A DNA stretch of 64,000 nucleotides from Sphingobium sp. Cam5-1 (GTDB lineage: Bacteria; Pseudomonadota; Alphaproteobacteria; Sphingomonadales; Sphingomonadaceae). The DNA is taken from positions 124,001-188,000 of the forward strand of contig NZ_CP065138.1 of the NCBI RefSeq assembly GCF_015693305.1. Reading direction: 5' to 3'. Below the pieces are notes generated by a model that worked only from the letters and a program-made list of their open reading frames with translations, did no database searches and had not been told where the DNA came from. The translations under genes and the position numbers were made by a program. Shown one piece after another: positions 1 to 7,846 of the stretch; within the stretch, counting starts at the first letter, position 1, and every line of letters starts with the position of its first letter.

Positions 1-752
1 CAATAGGTGAGGTTGTGGCGGCTTTCCTGACCGGGCTTCGCATGGTTGCTGATCTCATAAGCAGGCAAACCGGCGGCAGCGGTCATGTCCCGTGTCTGCT
101 CATACAGGGTTGCGGCATGGTCCGGATCAGCGGGCGTCAGCTTCCCCTGAGCGACAAGGGTGGCGAACCGCGTGCCCGGCTCGATCGTCAACTGATAAAG
201 CGACAGATGATCGGTGCCAAAAGACAGGCCGCGCGCCAGCTCCGCCTCCCAGTCCGCCTCGCTCTGGTCGGGCCGCGCATAGATGAGGTCCAGATTCACG
301 CGACCGAACACCGACTGCGCAACATCCAGCGCCGCCAGCGCCTCGCCCACATCATGCGCCCGACCGAGAAAATGCAGCGCCTGATTGTCCAGCGCCTGCA
401 CCCCCAGTGACACCCGGTTCACCCCCGCACGCGCCAGATCGGCGAAGCGCGCAGCTTCCACCGAACTCGGATTGGCCTCCAACGTGATTTCCATGTCCGC
501 CGTTGGCCGCCAGTAGCTGCCCGCAGCGTCGATGATGTTCGCGACGATTTCCGGCGGCATCAGCGATGGCGTGCCGCCGCCGAAAAAGATGGAAGAGAGC
601 GGCCGCCCGCCAGTCAGCGTGGCTTCATGAGCCAGATCTTCCAACAGCGCGGTGCGCCAGGCATCGGTATCGATGTCCGCACGGACATGGCTGTTAAAAT
701 CGCAATAAGGACATTTGGAAACGCAAAATGGCCAATGGACATATAAGGCCAT
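1..752 (-). CDS. hemW: Radical SAM haem chaperone HemW (3' end outside window)
   Basis: Reading the minus strand from ATG at 752 gives a protein opening MALYVHWPFC and containing the radical-SAM cluster motif CxxxCxxC (C-V-S-K-C-P-Y-C), followed by GGGTPSLM, a PNPSS-like ANPSS segment and GVNRVSLGVQ, all typical of HemW (formerly annotated as oxygen-independent coproporphyrinogen III oxidase-like). HemW binds haem and a 4Fe-4S cluster and is thought to deliver haem to membrane haemoproteins. About 250 residues are present; the C-terminal third lies beyond base 1. An in-frame ATG at 797 would add 15 residues but would overlap the start of the divergent CAP gene, so 752 is preferred. In many alphaproteobacteria hemW directly follows rdgB; here a CAP gene in the opposite direction separates them. 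Confidence 0.93.
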   Translation of the reverse strand, partial: MALYVHWPFCVSKCPYCDFNSHVRADIDTDAWRTALLEDLAHEATLTGGRPLSSIFFGGGTPSLMPPEIVANIIDAAGSYWRPTADMEITLEANPSSVEAARFADLARAGVNRVSLGVQALDNQALHFLGRAHDVGEALAALDVAQSVFGRVNLDLIYARPDQSEADWEAELARGLSFGTDHLSLYQLTIEPGTRFATLVAQGKLTPADPDHAATLYEQTRDMTAAAGLPAYEISNHAKPGQESRHNLTY

Positions 753-795
753 GGCTTCAGGCGCGGGCGCCGGGGAATCGATCGGGGGCAGGGGC

Positions 796-1464
796 ATGGG
801 TGGAGGCGTCCTTAGACGGCTTTGGGCCGCACGGCTAGCAACGGCAGTAATGGCGATGACGGGAATCATTGCCGCTCAGCCAGCCAAAGCGTCCCCGTTG
901 AGCCGGGCGGTGCCCACCCAGACGGTCATGCCCGCCGCCTATTACGGCATGGAGGAGGCGGAACGCGGCAACCTATTGCTGCGCGACGTGGTTCTGGGCA
1001 TGCATAATGACGAGCGCGAATCGCTGGGCCTCACGCCGCTGGCATGGGACAGCGACCTCGCGCAGGACGCTGCCCGATATGCCCGGCAGATGGCCGTGAC
1101 CAACCGCTTCCAACATTCCCCGCGCGCATCCCGCGCTGTTCCCAGCGGCGAAAATCTCTGGATGGGTCCACGACGCCTCTACGGATATGAGACGATGATC
1201 GGCGCCTTCCTCGATGAAAAGCGCCTGTTCCGGCGAGGAGGCAAGCTGCCGGACATCAGCCTGTCGGGCCGCTGGGAAGATGTCGGTCATTATACGCAGA
1301 TGATCTGGCGCAGCACGCAAAAGGTCGGCTGCGCCCTCGCCGAGGGGCAGAATTACGATTATCTGGTCTGCCGCTATTTTCCAGCGGGTAACGCTTTCGG
1401 AAAAGGCCCGCTGGACGCGGATGACAGCTCCTTCGGCTCCCGTCTGGCCAGCATGGGCGAATAA
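796..1464 (+). CDS. Secreted CAP-domain (SCP/PR1) protein
   Basis: The 222-residue protein opens with a signal peptide (MGGGVLRRLWAARLA, then a hydrophobic stretch ending near AAQPAKA), so it is probably exported to the periplasm or outside. The mature part is a CAP domain: HNDERESLGLTPLAWD near the N-terminus, a central HSPRASRAVPSGENLW segment with the conserved His and Glu, and the C-terminal signature GHYTQMIWRSTQKVGCA followed by YLVCRYFPAGN. Two Cys in the last third could form the conserved disulphide. The biochemical role of bacterial CAP proteins is mostly unknown. In-frame upstream starts at 715 and 751 exist, but 796 begins right at the signal peptide. It sits head-to-head with hemW and tail-to-tail with rdgB, opposite to the flanking conserved genes. 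Confidence 0.85.
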   Translation: MGGGVLRRLWAARLATAVMAMTGIIAAQPAKASPLSRAVPTQTVMPAAYYGMEEAERGNLLLRDVVLGMHNDERESLGLTPLAWDSDLAQDAARYARQMAVTNRFQHSPRASRAVPSGENLWMGPRRLYGYETMIGAFLDEKRLFRRGGKLPDISLSGRWEDVGHYTQMIWRSTQKVGCALAEGQNYDYLVCRYFPAGNAFGKGPLDADDSSFGSRLASMGE

Positions 1465-1479
1465 GCCCGCCTTGTTTTT

Positions 1480-2109
1480 CTAGAAAACCGTCGCGACCAG
1501 TTGGGCGAAGGCATCCGCACGATGGCTCATCGCATGCTTCTTTTCCGGCTCCATCTCGCCAAAGCTGATGGTGTGGCCCAACGGCTGGAACATCGGGTCA
1601 TAGCCAAAGCCCTTGTCTCCGCGCGGCGGCCAGCAGAGGATACCATCGACCCGCCCCTCAAACGCTTCGACATGACCATCGGGCCAAGCCACCGCCAGCG
1701 CGCAGATGAAATGCGCGCCATGCCCGGCGTCAGGCCCCTTGGCTTCGATCGCATCCCACACGCGCTGCATGGCGATGCTGAAATCCTTCGTCTCACCCGC
1801 CCAGCGAGCGGAGAAGATGCCCGGATCACCATTCAGCGCTTCGACGCATAGCCCGCTATCATCCGCCAATGCGGGAAGCCCCGACAGGTCCGCCGCCTGC
1901 ATCGCCTTCAGCTCTGCATTGGCGATGAAGGTGGTGCCAGTTTCTTCCGGCTCAGGCAGGTCCAGCGCCGCCGCTGACACAGTCTCAATCCCGAACGGGG
2001 CGAGCAACTCGCCAATTTCCCGAACCTTGCCGGGATTATGGCTGGCGATCACCAGCTTGCCCGGCCCCAGCTTGCGGATCGCCTGTTCCTGTCCGAACTC
2101 GTCGCTCAT
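1480..2109 (-). CDS. rdgB: Non-canonical purine NTP pyrophosphatase (RdgB/HAM1)
   Basis: This 209-residue protein hydrolyses dITP/ITP/XTP to monophosphates and keeps deaminated purines out of DNA and RNA. It shows the family's N-terminal substrate loop [14 protein letters not shown], the central [23 protein letters not shown] block and the C-terminal [10 protein letters not shown] motif with the base-recognising S-H-R. An upstream ATG (2142) would add 11 residues of poor quality; MSDEFGQEQ at 2109 is chosen. It lies downstream of rph in the same direction with about 100 bases between them that hold an inverted repeat, so some attenuation between the two genes is possible. Confidence 0.95.
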   Translation of the reverse strand: MSDEFGQEQAIRKLGPGKLVIASHNPGKVREIGELLAPFGIETVSAAALDLPEPEETGTTFIANAELKAMQAADLSGLPALADDSGLCVEALNGDPGIFSARWAGETKDFSIAMQRVWDAIEAKGPDAGHGAHFICALAVAWPDGHVEAFEGRVDGILCWPPRGDKGFGYDPMFQPLGHTISFGEMEPEKKHAMSHRADAFAQLVATVF

Positions 2110-2123
2110 GATTATGTCATTCT

Positions 2124-2199
2124 CCCCGTTCGCTTCGAGCATAGTCGAGAAGCGCGTAGTGCATAGATAGCATTTCTCGAAACGCTCGAAACGAACGGG
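2124..2199. repeat. REP-like inverted repeat, type A (TCGA family)
   Basis: Arms CCCGTTCG at 2125–2132 and CGAACGGG at 2192–2199 bracket inner TTCGAGC and GCTCGAA copies. It fills the rph–rdgB gap. The same outer arms recur at 24913–24992 and the inner GTCGAAG/CTTCGAC core at 7081–7126, so this is a dispersed family rather than a chance hairpin. Confidence 0.7.
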
Positions 2200-2208
2200 C
2201 GAACTGGC

Positions 2209-2925
2209 TTAGCGACCCGTCGCCTTGTCCTGAGCCGCAAAGATTTGCGAGCAACCGATGCGCGCCAGACGCAGCAGGCGCAGCAGTTCTTCCTCGTCAT
2301 AAGCGGCGCCCTCGGCCGTCGCCTGCACTTCGGCAAACTTGCCGTCGCCGGTCAGGATCAGGTTGGCGTCGGTTTCGGCATTGCTGTCCTCGGCATAGTC
2401 GAGGTCCAGCACCGGCGTGCCATTATAGATGCCGCAACTGATCGCCGCGACCTTTTGGATGATCGGGTCTTCGGCCAGCGCGCCCGAAGCGATCAGCTTG
2501 TCGATGGCAATGCGCAAAGCCACCCAGCTGCCGGAAATAGCCGCTGTGCGGGTGCCGCCATCTGCCTGGATCACGTCGCAATCGATAACAATCTGCCGCT
2601 CGCCCAGCTTTTTCATATCGACGACGGTGCGCAGCGACCGGCCGATCAAACGCTGAATTTCCTGCGTGCGGCCCGACTGCTTGCCCTTGGCCGCCTCACG
2701 GCTGCCGCGCGTATGGGTGGCGCGGGGCAGCATGCCATATTCCGCCGTCACCCAGCCTGAACCCTTGCCGCGCAGGAAGGGCGGCACCTTCTCCTCAACC
2801 GAAGCGGTGCACAGCACGCGCGTATCGCCGAAGCTGACCAGGCAGCTGCCCTCGGCATGGATGGTGAAGCCGGGCTCCATGGTGATGGCGCGCATCTGAT
2901 CTGGCGCGCGGCCGGAAGGACGCAT
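2209..2925 (-). CDS. rph: Ribonuclease PH
   Basis: This 238-residue phosphorolytic 3'-5' exoribonuclease trims tRNA 3' ends. Visible family blocks are [12 protein letters not shown] at the very start, the phosphate-site region [23 protein letters not shown] and the acidic C-terminal part [16 protein letters not shown] with EVQATAEG. The open frame runs upstream to 3162, but that extension is low-complexity shadow sequence; the RNase PH hallmark begins at the ATG at 2925. It leads the rph–rdgB(–hemW) set, transcribed away from hrcA. Confidence 0.96.
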   Translation of the reverse strand: MRPSGRAPDQMRAITMEPGFTIHAEGSCLVSFGDTRVLCTASVEEKVPPFLRGKGSGWVTAEYGMLPRATHTRGSREAAKGKQSGRTQEIQRLIGRSLRTVVDMKKLGERQIVIDCDVIQADGGTRTAAISGSWVALRIAIDKLIASGALAEDPIIQKVAAISCGIYNGTPVLDLDYAEDSNAETDANLILTGDGKFAEVQATAEGAAYDEEELLRLLRLARIGCSQIFAAQDKATGR

Positions 2926-3020
2926 AAATATTTTCTCCGAAGCGATTAGTCGGTGCGGCTTAGCGCCGGGAGCGTCGTCTTGCCAGTGGCGATACGTACG
3001 AAAGATGGTAGGAAGCGCGC

Positions 3021-3530
3021 ATGCAATTGCGTTCGATGATGATTTTGGCGGGCATAGTCCTGACCGTCGGTTGCGCGGCGGAAAGACCCGAGCTGGAAAA
3101 GCCCGTGGCTGCCGGTGACACGATCCGTTTTTCGGCGGGTCCCTGTTTCGGCGTTTGCCCAACTTATAGCCTGCAGGTGACGCCTGATGGTTCGGGCCTG
3201 CTGGAGCCTGAGCGGTTTACGGCCGTTCCGGGCGCGACGCGCTTTACGGTCACGCCTGCGCAATATCGTCGCTTTCGAGCCGCGCTGGCGCAATTCCGGC
3301 CCCCGGCGGGAACGGTCCGGCGCATCGCTCATGGGGAAAATTGCACCCGTTTCGCGACCGACATGCCCGGCTACACCATCGAATGGACGAGGGATCAGCA
3401 GCCGACCACCCGGCTGGAGTTTCAGTCGGGATGCATGGACGCCAGCTATGGCAAGCTGCGTGCCACCATTGCGGCCGTTCCCCGGATGCTGGACATCGAC
3501 GCAATGGTGAAACCGTCCGCTGTAAGATAG
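3021..3530 (+). CDS. DUF6438-type putative lipoprotein
   Basis: The 169-residue product starts with a short hydrophobic signal ending in LTVGC, which is an acceptable though not ideal lipobox. The mature region carries [23 protein letters not shown], the Cys-Pro-x-Tyr pattern that defines the DUF6438 family, and two more Cys (ENCTRF, SGCMD), so two disulphides are plausible. A good Shine-Dalgarno (GGTAGGAAG) precedes the ATG. Its function is unknown. It is inserted between rph and hrcA, which are neighbours in many relatives, and is transcribed in the same direction as hrcA but ends 40 bases before it. Confidence 0.75.
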   Translation: MQLRSMMILAGIVLTVGCAAERPELEKPVAAGDTIRFSAGPCFGVCPTYSLQVTPDGSGLLEPERFTAVPGATRFTVTPAQYRRFRAALAQFRPPAGTVRRIAHGENCTRFATDMPGYTIEWTRDQQPTTRLEFQSGCMDASYGKLRATIAAVPRMLDIDAMVKPSAVR

Positions 3531-3537
3531 CCCCGGC

Positions 3538-3566
3538 TTGAGTACGGCCCGGTGCTCGCCTAGATA
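3538..3566 (+). promoter_or_regulatory. Candidate promoter for hrcA-grpE
   Basis: TTGAGT (3538–3543) and TAGATA (3561–3566) are separated by exactly 17 bases. The preceding C gives CTTGAG, also close to the alphaproteobacterial heat-shock -35. Transcription would begin only a few bases before the hrcA ATG at 3574, so the message would be nearly leaderless. No CIRCE repeat is visible. Prediction by eye only. Confidence 0.3.
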
Positions 3567-3573
3567 GGGGCGC

Positions 3574-4617
3574 ATGGCGGTCACACCGGTTACCGAACTC
3601 AATGAGCGGGCGCGCGACGTTTTCCGGGTGGTGGTCGAAAGCTATCTCGGCACCGGCCTGCCCGTGGGTTCGCGCACCATCAGCAAGATCGCCTCGCTCA
3701 GCCTGTCGCCTGCATCGATTCGCAACGTCATGCAGGACCTGGAGGAGCTGGGACTGCTGGCCGCCCCGCATACGTCGGCAGGGCGCATGCCGACCGAAAC
3801 CGGATTACGCCTTTTCGTCGATGGCATGATGCAGGCGGCCGAGCCTTCGGTCGAGGAACGCCGCGCGATCGAGGCAGGCATTGCCGAGGGTGGCCCGATC
3901 GAGGAAGCATTGTCCGCAGCGACCGCCGCGCTGTCGGGCCTCTCCGCCTGCGCGGGCATCGTCATGGTGCCCAAGCGCGAGCCGGTGATGCGCCAGATCG
4001 GTTTCGTGCCGCTCAATGATCGTCAGGCGCTGGCCGTGCTGGTGGGACAGGACGGCTCTGTAGAAAACCGCGTACTCGACATGCCCGCAGGCGTGACGCC
4101 CGGCATGCTGAACGAAGCAGCGAACTTCATGTCCGCGCGCTTCGCGGGCATGACGCTCAGGGAGGCGGGCGAAGCCCTGCGTCGCGAGATGGAGGGCGAG
4201 CGAACGGCGATTCAGGGTGCGGCGCGCGAATTGGTGGCGCGTGGCATCGCCGTCTGGTCGCAGGATGCGGATGACCGTCCGGTACTGATTGTGCGCGGTC
4301 AGGCGCATCTGCTGGATGACGGCACTGCCGCGGACCTCGAACGGGTGCGCCAATTGCTCGAACAACTGGAAGGCAAGCAGGAGATTTCGCGCCTGCTGGA
4401 AGGCGCGTTGGCGGGCAGCGCGACGAAAATCTTCATCGGGTCGGAAAACAAGCTCTTTTCCCTCTCCGGTTCTTCGGTCATAGCCGCGCCTTACCGGGGC
4501 GGCGATGGCCGTGTTGTCGGCGTGGTCGGCGTCATCGGTCCGACGCGCTTGAACTACGCGCGGGTGATCCCCATGGTGGATTTCACTGCGCAGACGTTAT
4601 CGAGATTGATGAGATGA
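3574..4617 (+). CDS. hrcA: Heat-inducible transcription repressor HrcA
   Basis: The 347-residue protein has an N-terminal winged-helix domain (LNERARDVFRVVVESYLGTGLPVGSRTISK, then SLSPASIRNVMQDLEELGLL), a GAF-like middle (SACAGIVMVPKREPVMRQIGFVPL) and the C-terminal GVIGPTRLNYARVIPMVDF block of HrcA. HrcA represses chaperonin genes by binding CIRCE operators and needs GroEL to stay active. Length and domain order are normal. It overlaps grpE by four bases (ATGA at 4614–4617), indicating translational coupling. No CIRCE element is visible upstream, so autoregulation is not supported here. Confidence 0.96.
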   Translation: MAVTPVTELNERARDVFRVVVESYLGTGLPVGSRTISKIASLSLSPASIRNVMQDLEELGLLAAPHTSAGRMPTETGLRLFVDGMMQAAEPSVEERRAIEAGIAEGGPIEEALSAATAALSGLSACAGIVMVPKREPVMRQIGFVPLNDRQALAVLVGQDGSVENRVLDMPAGVTPGMLNEAANFMSARFAGMTLREAGEALRREMEGERTAIQGAARELVARGIAVWSQDADDRPVLIVRGQAHLLDDGTAADLERVRQLLEQLEGKQEISRLLEGALAGSATKIFIGSENKLFSLSGSSVIAAPYRGGDGRVVGVVGVIGPTRLNYARVIPMVDFTAQTLSRLMR

Positions 4618-5168
4618 GCGAAGACAAGCTGAATATCGAAAATACTGAAGTCGTTGACGAACTGCCCGAGGACGCAGCGCCTGTGGGCGACGCGGCTGCT
4701 GAACGCTTGGCGGCCCTGGAGGGTGAGCTGGCGGCGGCGAAGCAGGACGCGCTCTACGCCCATGCCGAAACGCAGAATGTCCGTCGGCGGCTTGAAAAGG
4801 AACTCGCCGATACGCGCGCCTATGCCGCAACGTCGTTCGCGCGCGATATGCTGTCGGTCGCGGACAATCTGGGCCGCGCGCTGCAAGCTATCCCGGCGGA
4901 ACTGCGTGACGATGAAAAGTTCAAGGGACTGGTCGCAGGCCTCGAAGCGACCGGCCGGGAACTGGAAGGCGTCTTTGGCCGCAACGGCATCGAAAAGCTG
5001 GTGTCGGTTGGACAGCCGCTTGATCCCAACAAGCATCAGGCGATGATGGAAGTGCCGTCGGACGATGCTGAGCCCGGGACCGTGCTGGTGGAAATGCAGG
5101 CGGGATACACAATCCGCGATCGCCTGCTGCGCCCGGCTTTGGTGAGCGTTGCCAAGAAGCCCGACTGA
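4614..5168 (+). CDS. grpE: Nucleotide exchange factor GrpE
   Basis: The 184-residue cochaperone releases ADP from DnaK. The acidic N-terminus, long coiled coil (ALEGELAAAKQDALYAHAETQNVRRRLEKE) and the C-terminal beta domain (VGQPLDPNKHQAMMEVPSDD, then GYTIRDRLLRPALVSVAKKP) match the family at normal length. The start overlaps the hrcA stop. A strong intrinsic terminator follows 26 bases after the stop. dnaK is not in this window. Confidence 0.96.
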   Translation: MSEDKLNIENTEVVDELPEDAAPVGDAAAERLAALEGELAAAKQDALYAHAETQNVRRRLEKELADTRAYAATSFARDMLSVADNLGRALQAIPAELRDDEKFKGLVAGLEATGRELEGVFGRNGIEKLVSVGQPLDPNKHQAMMEVPSDDAEPGTVLVEMQAGYTIRDRLLRPALVSVAKKPD

Positions 5169-5194
5169 CGAATCTTCACTATGGAGATCAGGCG

Positions 5195-5223
5195 CCCGCC
5201 GGGACTTGTTCCGGCGGGTTTTC
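5195..5223 (+). terminator. Intrinsic terminator after hrcA-grpE
   Basis: A perfect 8-bp stem CCCGCCGG/CCGGCGGG (5195–5202 and 5211–5218) with an 8-base loop is followed by TTTTC. It lies just past the grpE stop and before the convergent ruvC. Confidence 0.85.
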
Positions 5224-5253
5224 TGAATGCGGTCGTTTTTCGTAGGCCCGCGC

Positions 5254-5745
5254 TCAGCGGCGCGGAATGCGGCGGGCGCTGGCAAGGTGATGGGCATGCG
5301 TGATCGCCACGGCGAGCGCGTCCGAGGCATCCGGTCCCGCAACCTTGGCTCCCGGCAACAGCCGCGAAACCATGGCATGGACCTGATCCTTCGACGCGTT
5401 GCCAACGCCGACGACGGATTTTTTGACAAGCCGCGCCGCATATTCGCCAACCTCCATCCCCGACCGGGATGCCGCTAGCAGCACGACGCCGCGCGCTTGC
5501 CCCAGCTTCAGCGTTGATTGCGGGTTTACGTTGACGAATACTTCCTCGACCGCCGCGCCAGTGGGCTGATGTTCGAGGATGAGGTCGGTGAGCGCGAGAT
5601 CAAGCGCCAACAGCCGCGTCGCCAACGCCATGTCGGCGTCGGTCTTGATCTGCCCATTGGCGATGTGCGTGAGGCGATTGCCGTCAGCCGCGATCAAGCC
5701 CCAGCCCGTGGTGCCAAGGCCGGGGTCGAGTCCAAGGATGATCAT
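5254..5745 (-). CDS. ruvC: Holliday junction resolvase RuvC
   Basis: The 163-residue nuclease resolves Holliday junctions together with RuvAB. It begins [16 protein letters not shown], with the first catalytic Asp at residue 7; [21 protein letters not shown] carries the catalytic Glu, and [14 protein letters not shown] the final Asp pair and His. Length is normal. It lies downstream of yebC, as in many bacteria, but a 160-base inverted-repeat element sits between them. ruvA and ruvB are not in the window. Confidence 0.96.
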   Translation of the reverse strand: MIILGLDPGLGTTGWGLIAADGNRLTHIANGQIKTDADMALATRLLALDLALTDLILEHQPTGAAVEEVFVNVNPQSTLKLGQARGVVLLAASRSGMEVGEYAARLVKKSVVGVGNASKDQVHAMVSRLLPGAKVAGPDASDALAVAITHAHHLASARRIPRR

Positions 5746-5756
5746 GGATTTGTCCT

Positions 5757-5920
5757 CGCCCCTTCAGGGGAGAGGATAGGGAGGCTTACCGGCCTGCCGG
5801 TTAGCCGGACTTGGAGAGGGGAAGTACGGAAGGTGAGGGGGCTCCCCCCTCTCCCAGCTTCGCTTGGGCAGCACGCTGCCAAGGCTGCGCAACCCTCTCC
5901 CCGCCGGGGAGAGGGGAGGG
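5757..5920. repeat. GC-rich intergenic repeat, type B (CTCTCCCC family)
   Basis: Several nested palindromes fill the ruvC–yebC gap. The clearest is CCCTCTCCCC/GGGGAGAGGG (5893–5902 and 5906–5915, 3-base loop); others are CCCCTT-AGGGG near 5759 and ACCGGC-GCCGGT near 5788. Elements of the same style lie at 36309–36433 and 60856–60984. Confidence 0.7.
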
Positions 5921-5926
5921 TGTTTA

Positions 5927-6670
5927 TCAACCCAGCTTCTCCATGACCTCGTCGGACACTTCATAATTGCCCCAGACGGTCTGGACGTCGTCATCATCTT
6001 CCAGCGTATCGACCAGCTTCATCAGGGTCGCGGCGTTGCTCTCGTCAACCTCGACGGTGGTCTGCGGTTTCCAGGCGAGCTTAGCGCCTTCGGCCGGGCC
6101 GAGCTTTGCTTCCAGCGCCTTGGCGACTTCGTGCAGCGCGTCCATGGCGGTCCAGATTTCATGTTCGTCTTCGTTCGACGACACATCATCGGCGCCTGCT
6201 TCGAGGGCCGCTTCGAAGATCGCATCGGCATCGCCAGCGTTCGCCGGATAGGTGATGAGGCCCATGCGATCGAAGCCGTGACTGACCGCGCCCGAAGCGC
6301 CAAGGTTGCCACCATTTTTGGAAAAGGCGGTGCGCACATTGGTCGCGGTGCGATTGCGGTTGTCGGTCAGCGCTTCGACGATGATGGCGACACCGCCGGG
6401 GCCGTAGCCTTCGTAGCGGATCTCTTCATAATTCTCCATGTCGCCGCCGATCGCCTTGTCGATCGCGCGCTGGATATTGTCCTTGGGCATGGACTGCGCC
6501 TTGGCGGCGTTCACCGCCAAACGGAGGCGGGGGTTCATGTCCGGGTCGGGCATGCCCATCTTCGCGGCCACGGTGATTTCGCGGCTGAGCTTGGAGAACA
6601 TCGAGGAACGTTTTTTGTCCTGCGCGCCCTTGCGATGCATGATGTTCTTGAATTTGCTATGGCCGGCCAC
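5927..6670 (-). CDS. yebC: YebC/PmpR family protein (TACO1-like)
   Basis: The 247-residue protein begins [21 protein letters not shown], the invariant start of the family, and has [18 protein letters not shown] in the middle and the acidic [14 protein letters not shown] near the end. Members are described as DNA-binding regulators and, more recently, as factors that relieve ribosome stalling at proline-rich stretches, like mitochondrial TACO1; which applies here cannot be told from sequence. Length is complete. Confidence 0.93.
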   Translation of the reverse strand: MAGHSKFKNIMHRKGAQDKKRSSMFSKLSREITVAAKMGMPDPDMNPRLRLAVNAAKAQSMPKDNIQRAIDKAIGGDMENYEEIRYEGYGPGGVAIIVEALTDNRNRTATNVRTAFSKNGGNLGASGAVSHGFDRMGLITYPANAGDADAIFEAALEAGADDVSSNEDEHEIWTAMDALHEVAKALEAKLGPAEGAKLAWKPQTTVEVDESNAATLMKLVDTLEDDDDVQTVWGNYEVSDEVMEKLG

Positions 6671-6734
6671 GGCCTGCTCCTAAACTTGTCTGATCCGAAG
6701 CGCGCTCTCTAGCGGGCGTCCTGCCCAAGCGCAA

Positions 6735-7061
6735 CTAGACGAGGATAGCGGTGCCGGAGGCCGAGACCATCAGCATCGAACCGTTGGACCCCAGCACTTC
6801 ATAATCGAGGTCGACCCCGACGACAGCGTTCGCGCCCAGCGTCGCCGCCCGCATTCGCATCTCGCCGATCGCCTGCTCACGCGCTCGCTGGAGCACATCC
6901 TCATAAGCGCCCGAACGGCCCCCGACGATGTCCCGTACACTGGCGAACAGGTCACGGAACAGGTTGGCGCCCACGATCACCTCGCCGGTGACGATGCCGA
7001 GATATTCCTTTGCAGGGCGCCCTTCGAGGCGGCTTGTGGTGCTGACGATGATCTCGGACAT
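6735..7061 (-). CDS. YbjQ/UPF0145 family protein
   Basis: The 108-residue protein contains [48 protein letters not shown] and [16 protein letters not shown], the three conserved blocks of the YbjQ/UPF0145 family, which is predicted to form a compact pentameric fold. The biochemical role is not known. The frame extends to 7124, but the extra residues come from an intergenic inverted repeat; [10 protein letters not shown] at 7061 is the natural start. Confidence 0.9.
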   Translation of the reverse strand: MSEIIVSTTSRLEGRPAKEYLGIVTGEVIVGANLFRDLFASVRDIVGGRSGAYEDVLQRAREQAIGEMRMRAATLGANAVVGVDLDYEVLGSNGSMLMVSASGTAILV

Positions 7062-7080
7062 GATGTGTCTCCCGCACCTT

Positions 7081-7126
7081 GCTTGTCGAAGGCCCTTCTT
7101 GAAGAAAGAAGGGGCCTTCGACAAGC
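7081..7126. repeat. REP-like inverted repeat, type A
   Basis: Perfect 14-bp arms GCTTGTCGAAGGCC (7081–7094) and GGCCTTCGACAAGC (7113–7126) enclose an 18-base loop between gapR and the UPF0145 gene. The GTCGAAGG core is shared with 24913–24992. Confidence 0.8.
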
Positions 7127-7151
7127 GGAGGACGAACGGAAGACGAGTGCG

Positions 7152-7394
7152 TTATTCCATGCCCAAGGCGGACAGGTAGGTCTGGAGGATAGCCTCCATT
7201 TCCTGCCGGTCATGCTGCGGCATTTTGCGCAGGCGGATGATCTGGCGCATGATCTTCGGATCATAGCCGGTTGCCTTGGCCTCCAGATACACGTCCTTGA
7301 TATCGTCGCCGATGCCCTTCTTCTCTTCCTCGAGCCGCTCGATGCGTTCGATAAGAAGGCGTAGCTGATCGGCGGCGACGTTGCCCTCGCTCAT
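7152..7394 (-). CDS. gapR: Nucleoid-associated protein GapR (DUF2312)
   Basis: The 80-residue protein matches the DUF2312/GapR family: an N-terminal helix ([39 protein letters not shown]) followed by [12 protein letters not shown]. In Caulobacter GapR encircles overtwisted AT-rich DNA ahead of replication forks and stimulates topoisomerases. Length is complete. It stands alone between DUF1244 and an inverted repeat, all read leftward. Confidence 0.93.
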   Translation of the reverse strand: MSEGNVAADQLRLLIERIERLEEEKKGIGDDIKDVYLEAKATGYDPKIMRQIIRLRKMPQHDRQEMEAILQTYLSALGME

Positions 7395-7439
7395 ATAATA
7401 TATCTCCGGATAGAATGTGAATCGGGTTGGCGCACGCTC

Positions 7440-7739
7440 CTAATGATTGTCAGCGTTCTTCGCCACACTCTCCTGCATCTTTGCGATCTGTTCTGGCGTC
7501 GCCTCGCTCTGATGGCGCTGTTTCCACTCTGAAAAGGGCATGCCGTGGATGATTTCGCGCGCCTGGTCCTTGCTCAAATTGCCGTCGGCTTCCGCGATCC
7601 AGTCGGCGAGGCAATTGCGGCAGAAGCCCGCCGTTCCCATCAGATCGATGTTCTGGACGTCGGTCCTGTGCTGCAAATGCGCAATCAGGCGGCGGAAGGC
7701 GGTTGCAGCCACCGCATCGTTGAGCATATTGTCGGCCAC
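7440..7739 (-). CDS. DUF1244 family protein
   Basis: The 99-residue protein has the DUF1244 core: AATAFRRLIAHLQHRTDVQNIDLMGTAGFCRNCLADW and KDQAREIIHGMPFSEWK. The C-R-N-C pair with nearby His could bind a metal, but that is inference. Function is unknown. It is about 45 bases upstream of gapR and co-oriented, so co-transcription is likely. Confidence 0.88.
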   Translation of the reverse strand: MADNMLNDAVAATAFRRLIAHLQHRTDVQNIDLMGTAGFCRNCLADWIAEADGNLSKDQAREIIHGMPFSEWKQRHQSEATPEQIAKMQESVAKNADNH

Positions 7740-7846
7740 GGCGATCCTTTCGCTGATCTACATCATCCTGTCGTGCAGTAGGGATAATCTAAAACGGCGC
7801 CCTGGCAAGCCGAGGGCTGACCATCACTGCCAGGAGCTATTTGAGA

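Noticed and set aside
3531..3573. CIRCE operator before hrcA
   Set aside because: No TTAGCACTC/GAGTGCTAA inverted repeat is present.
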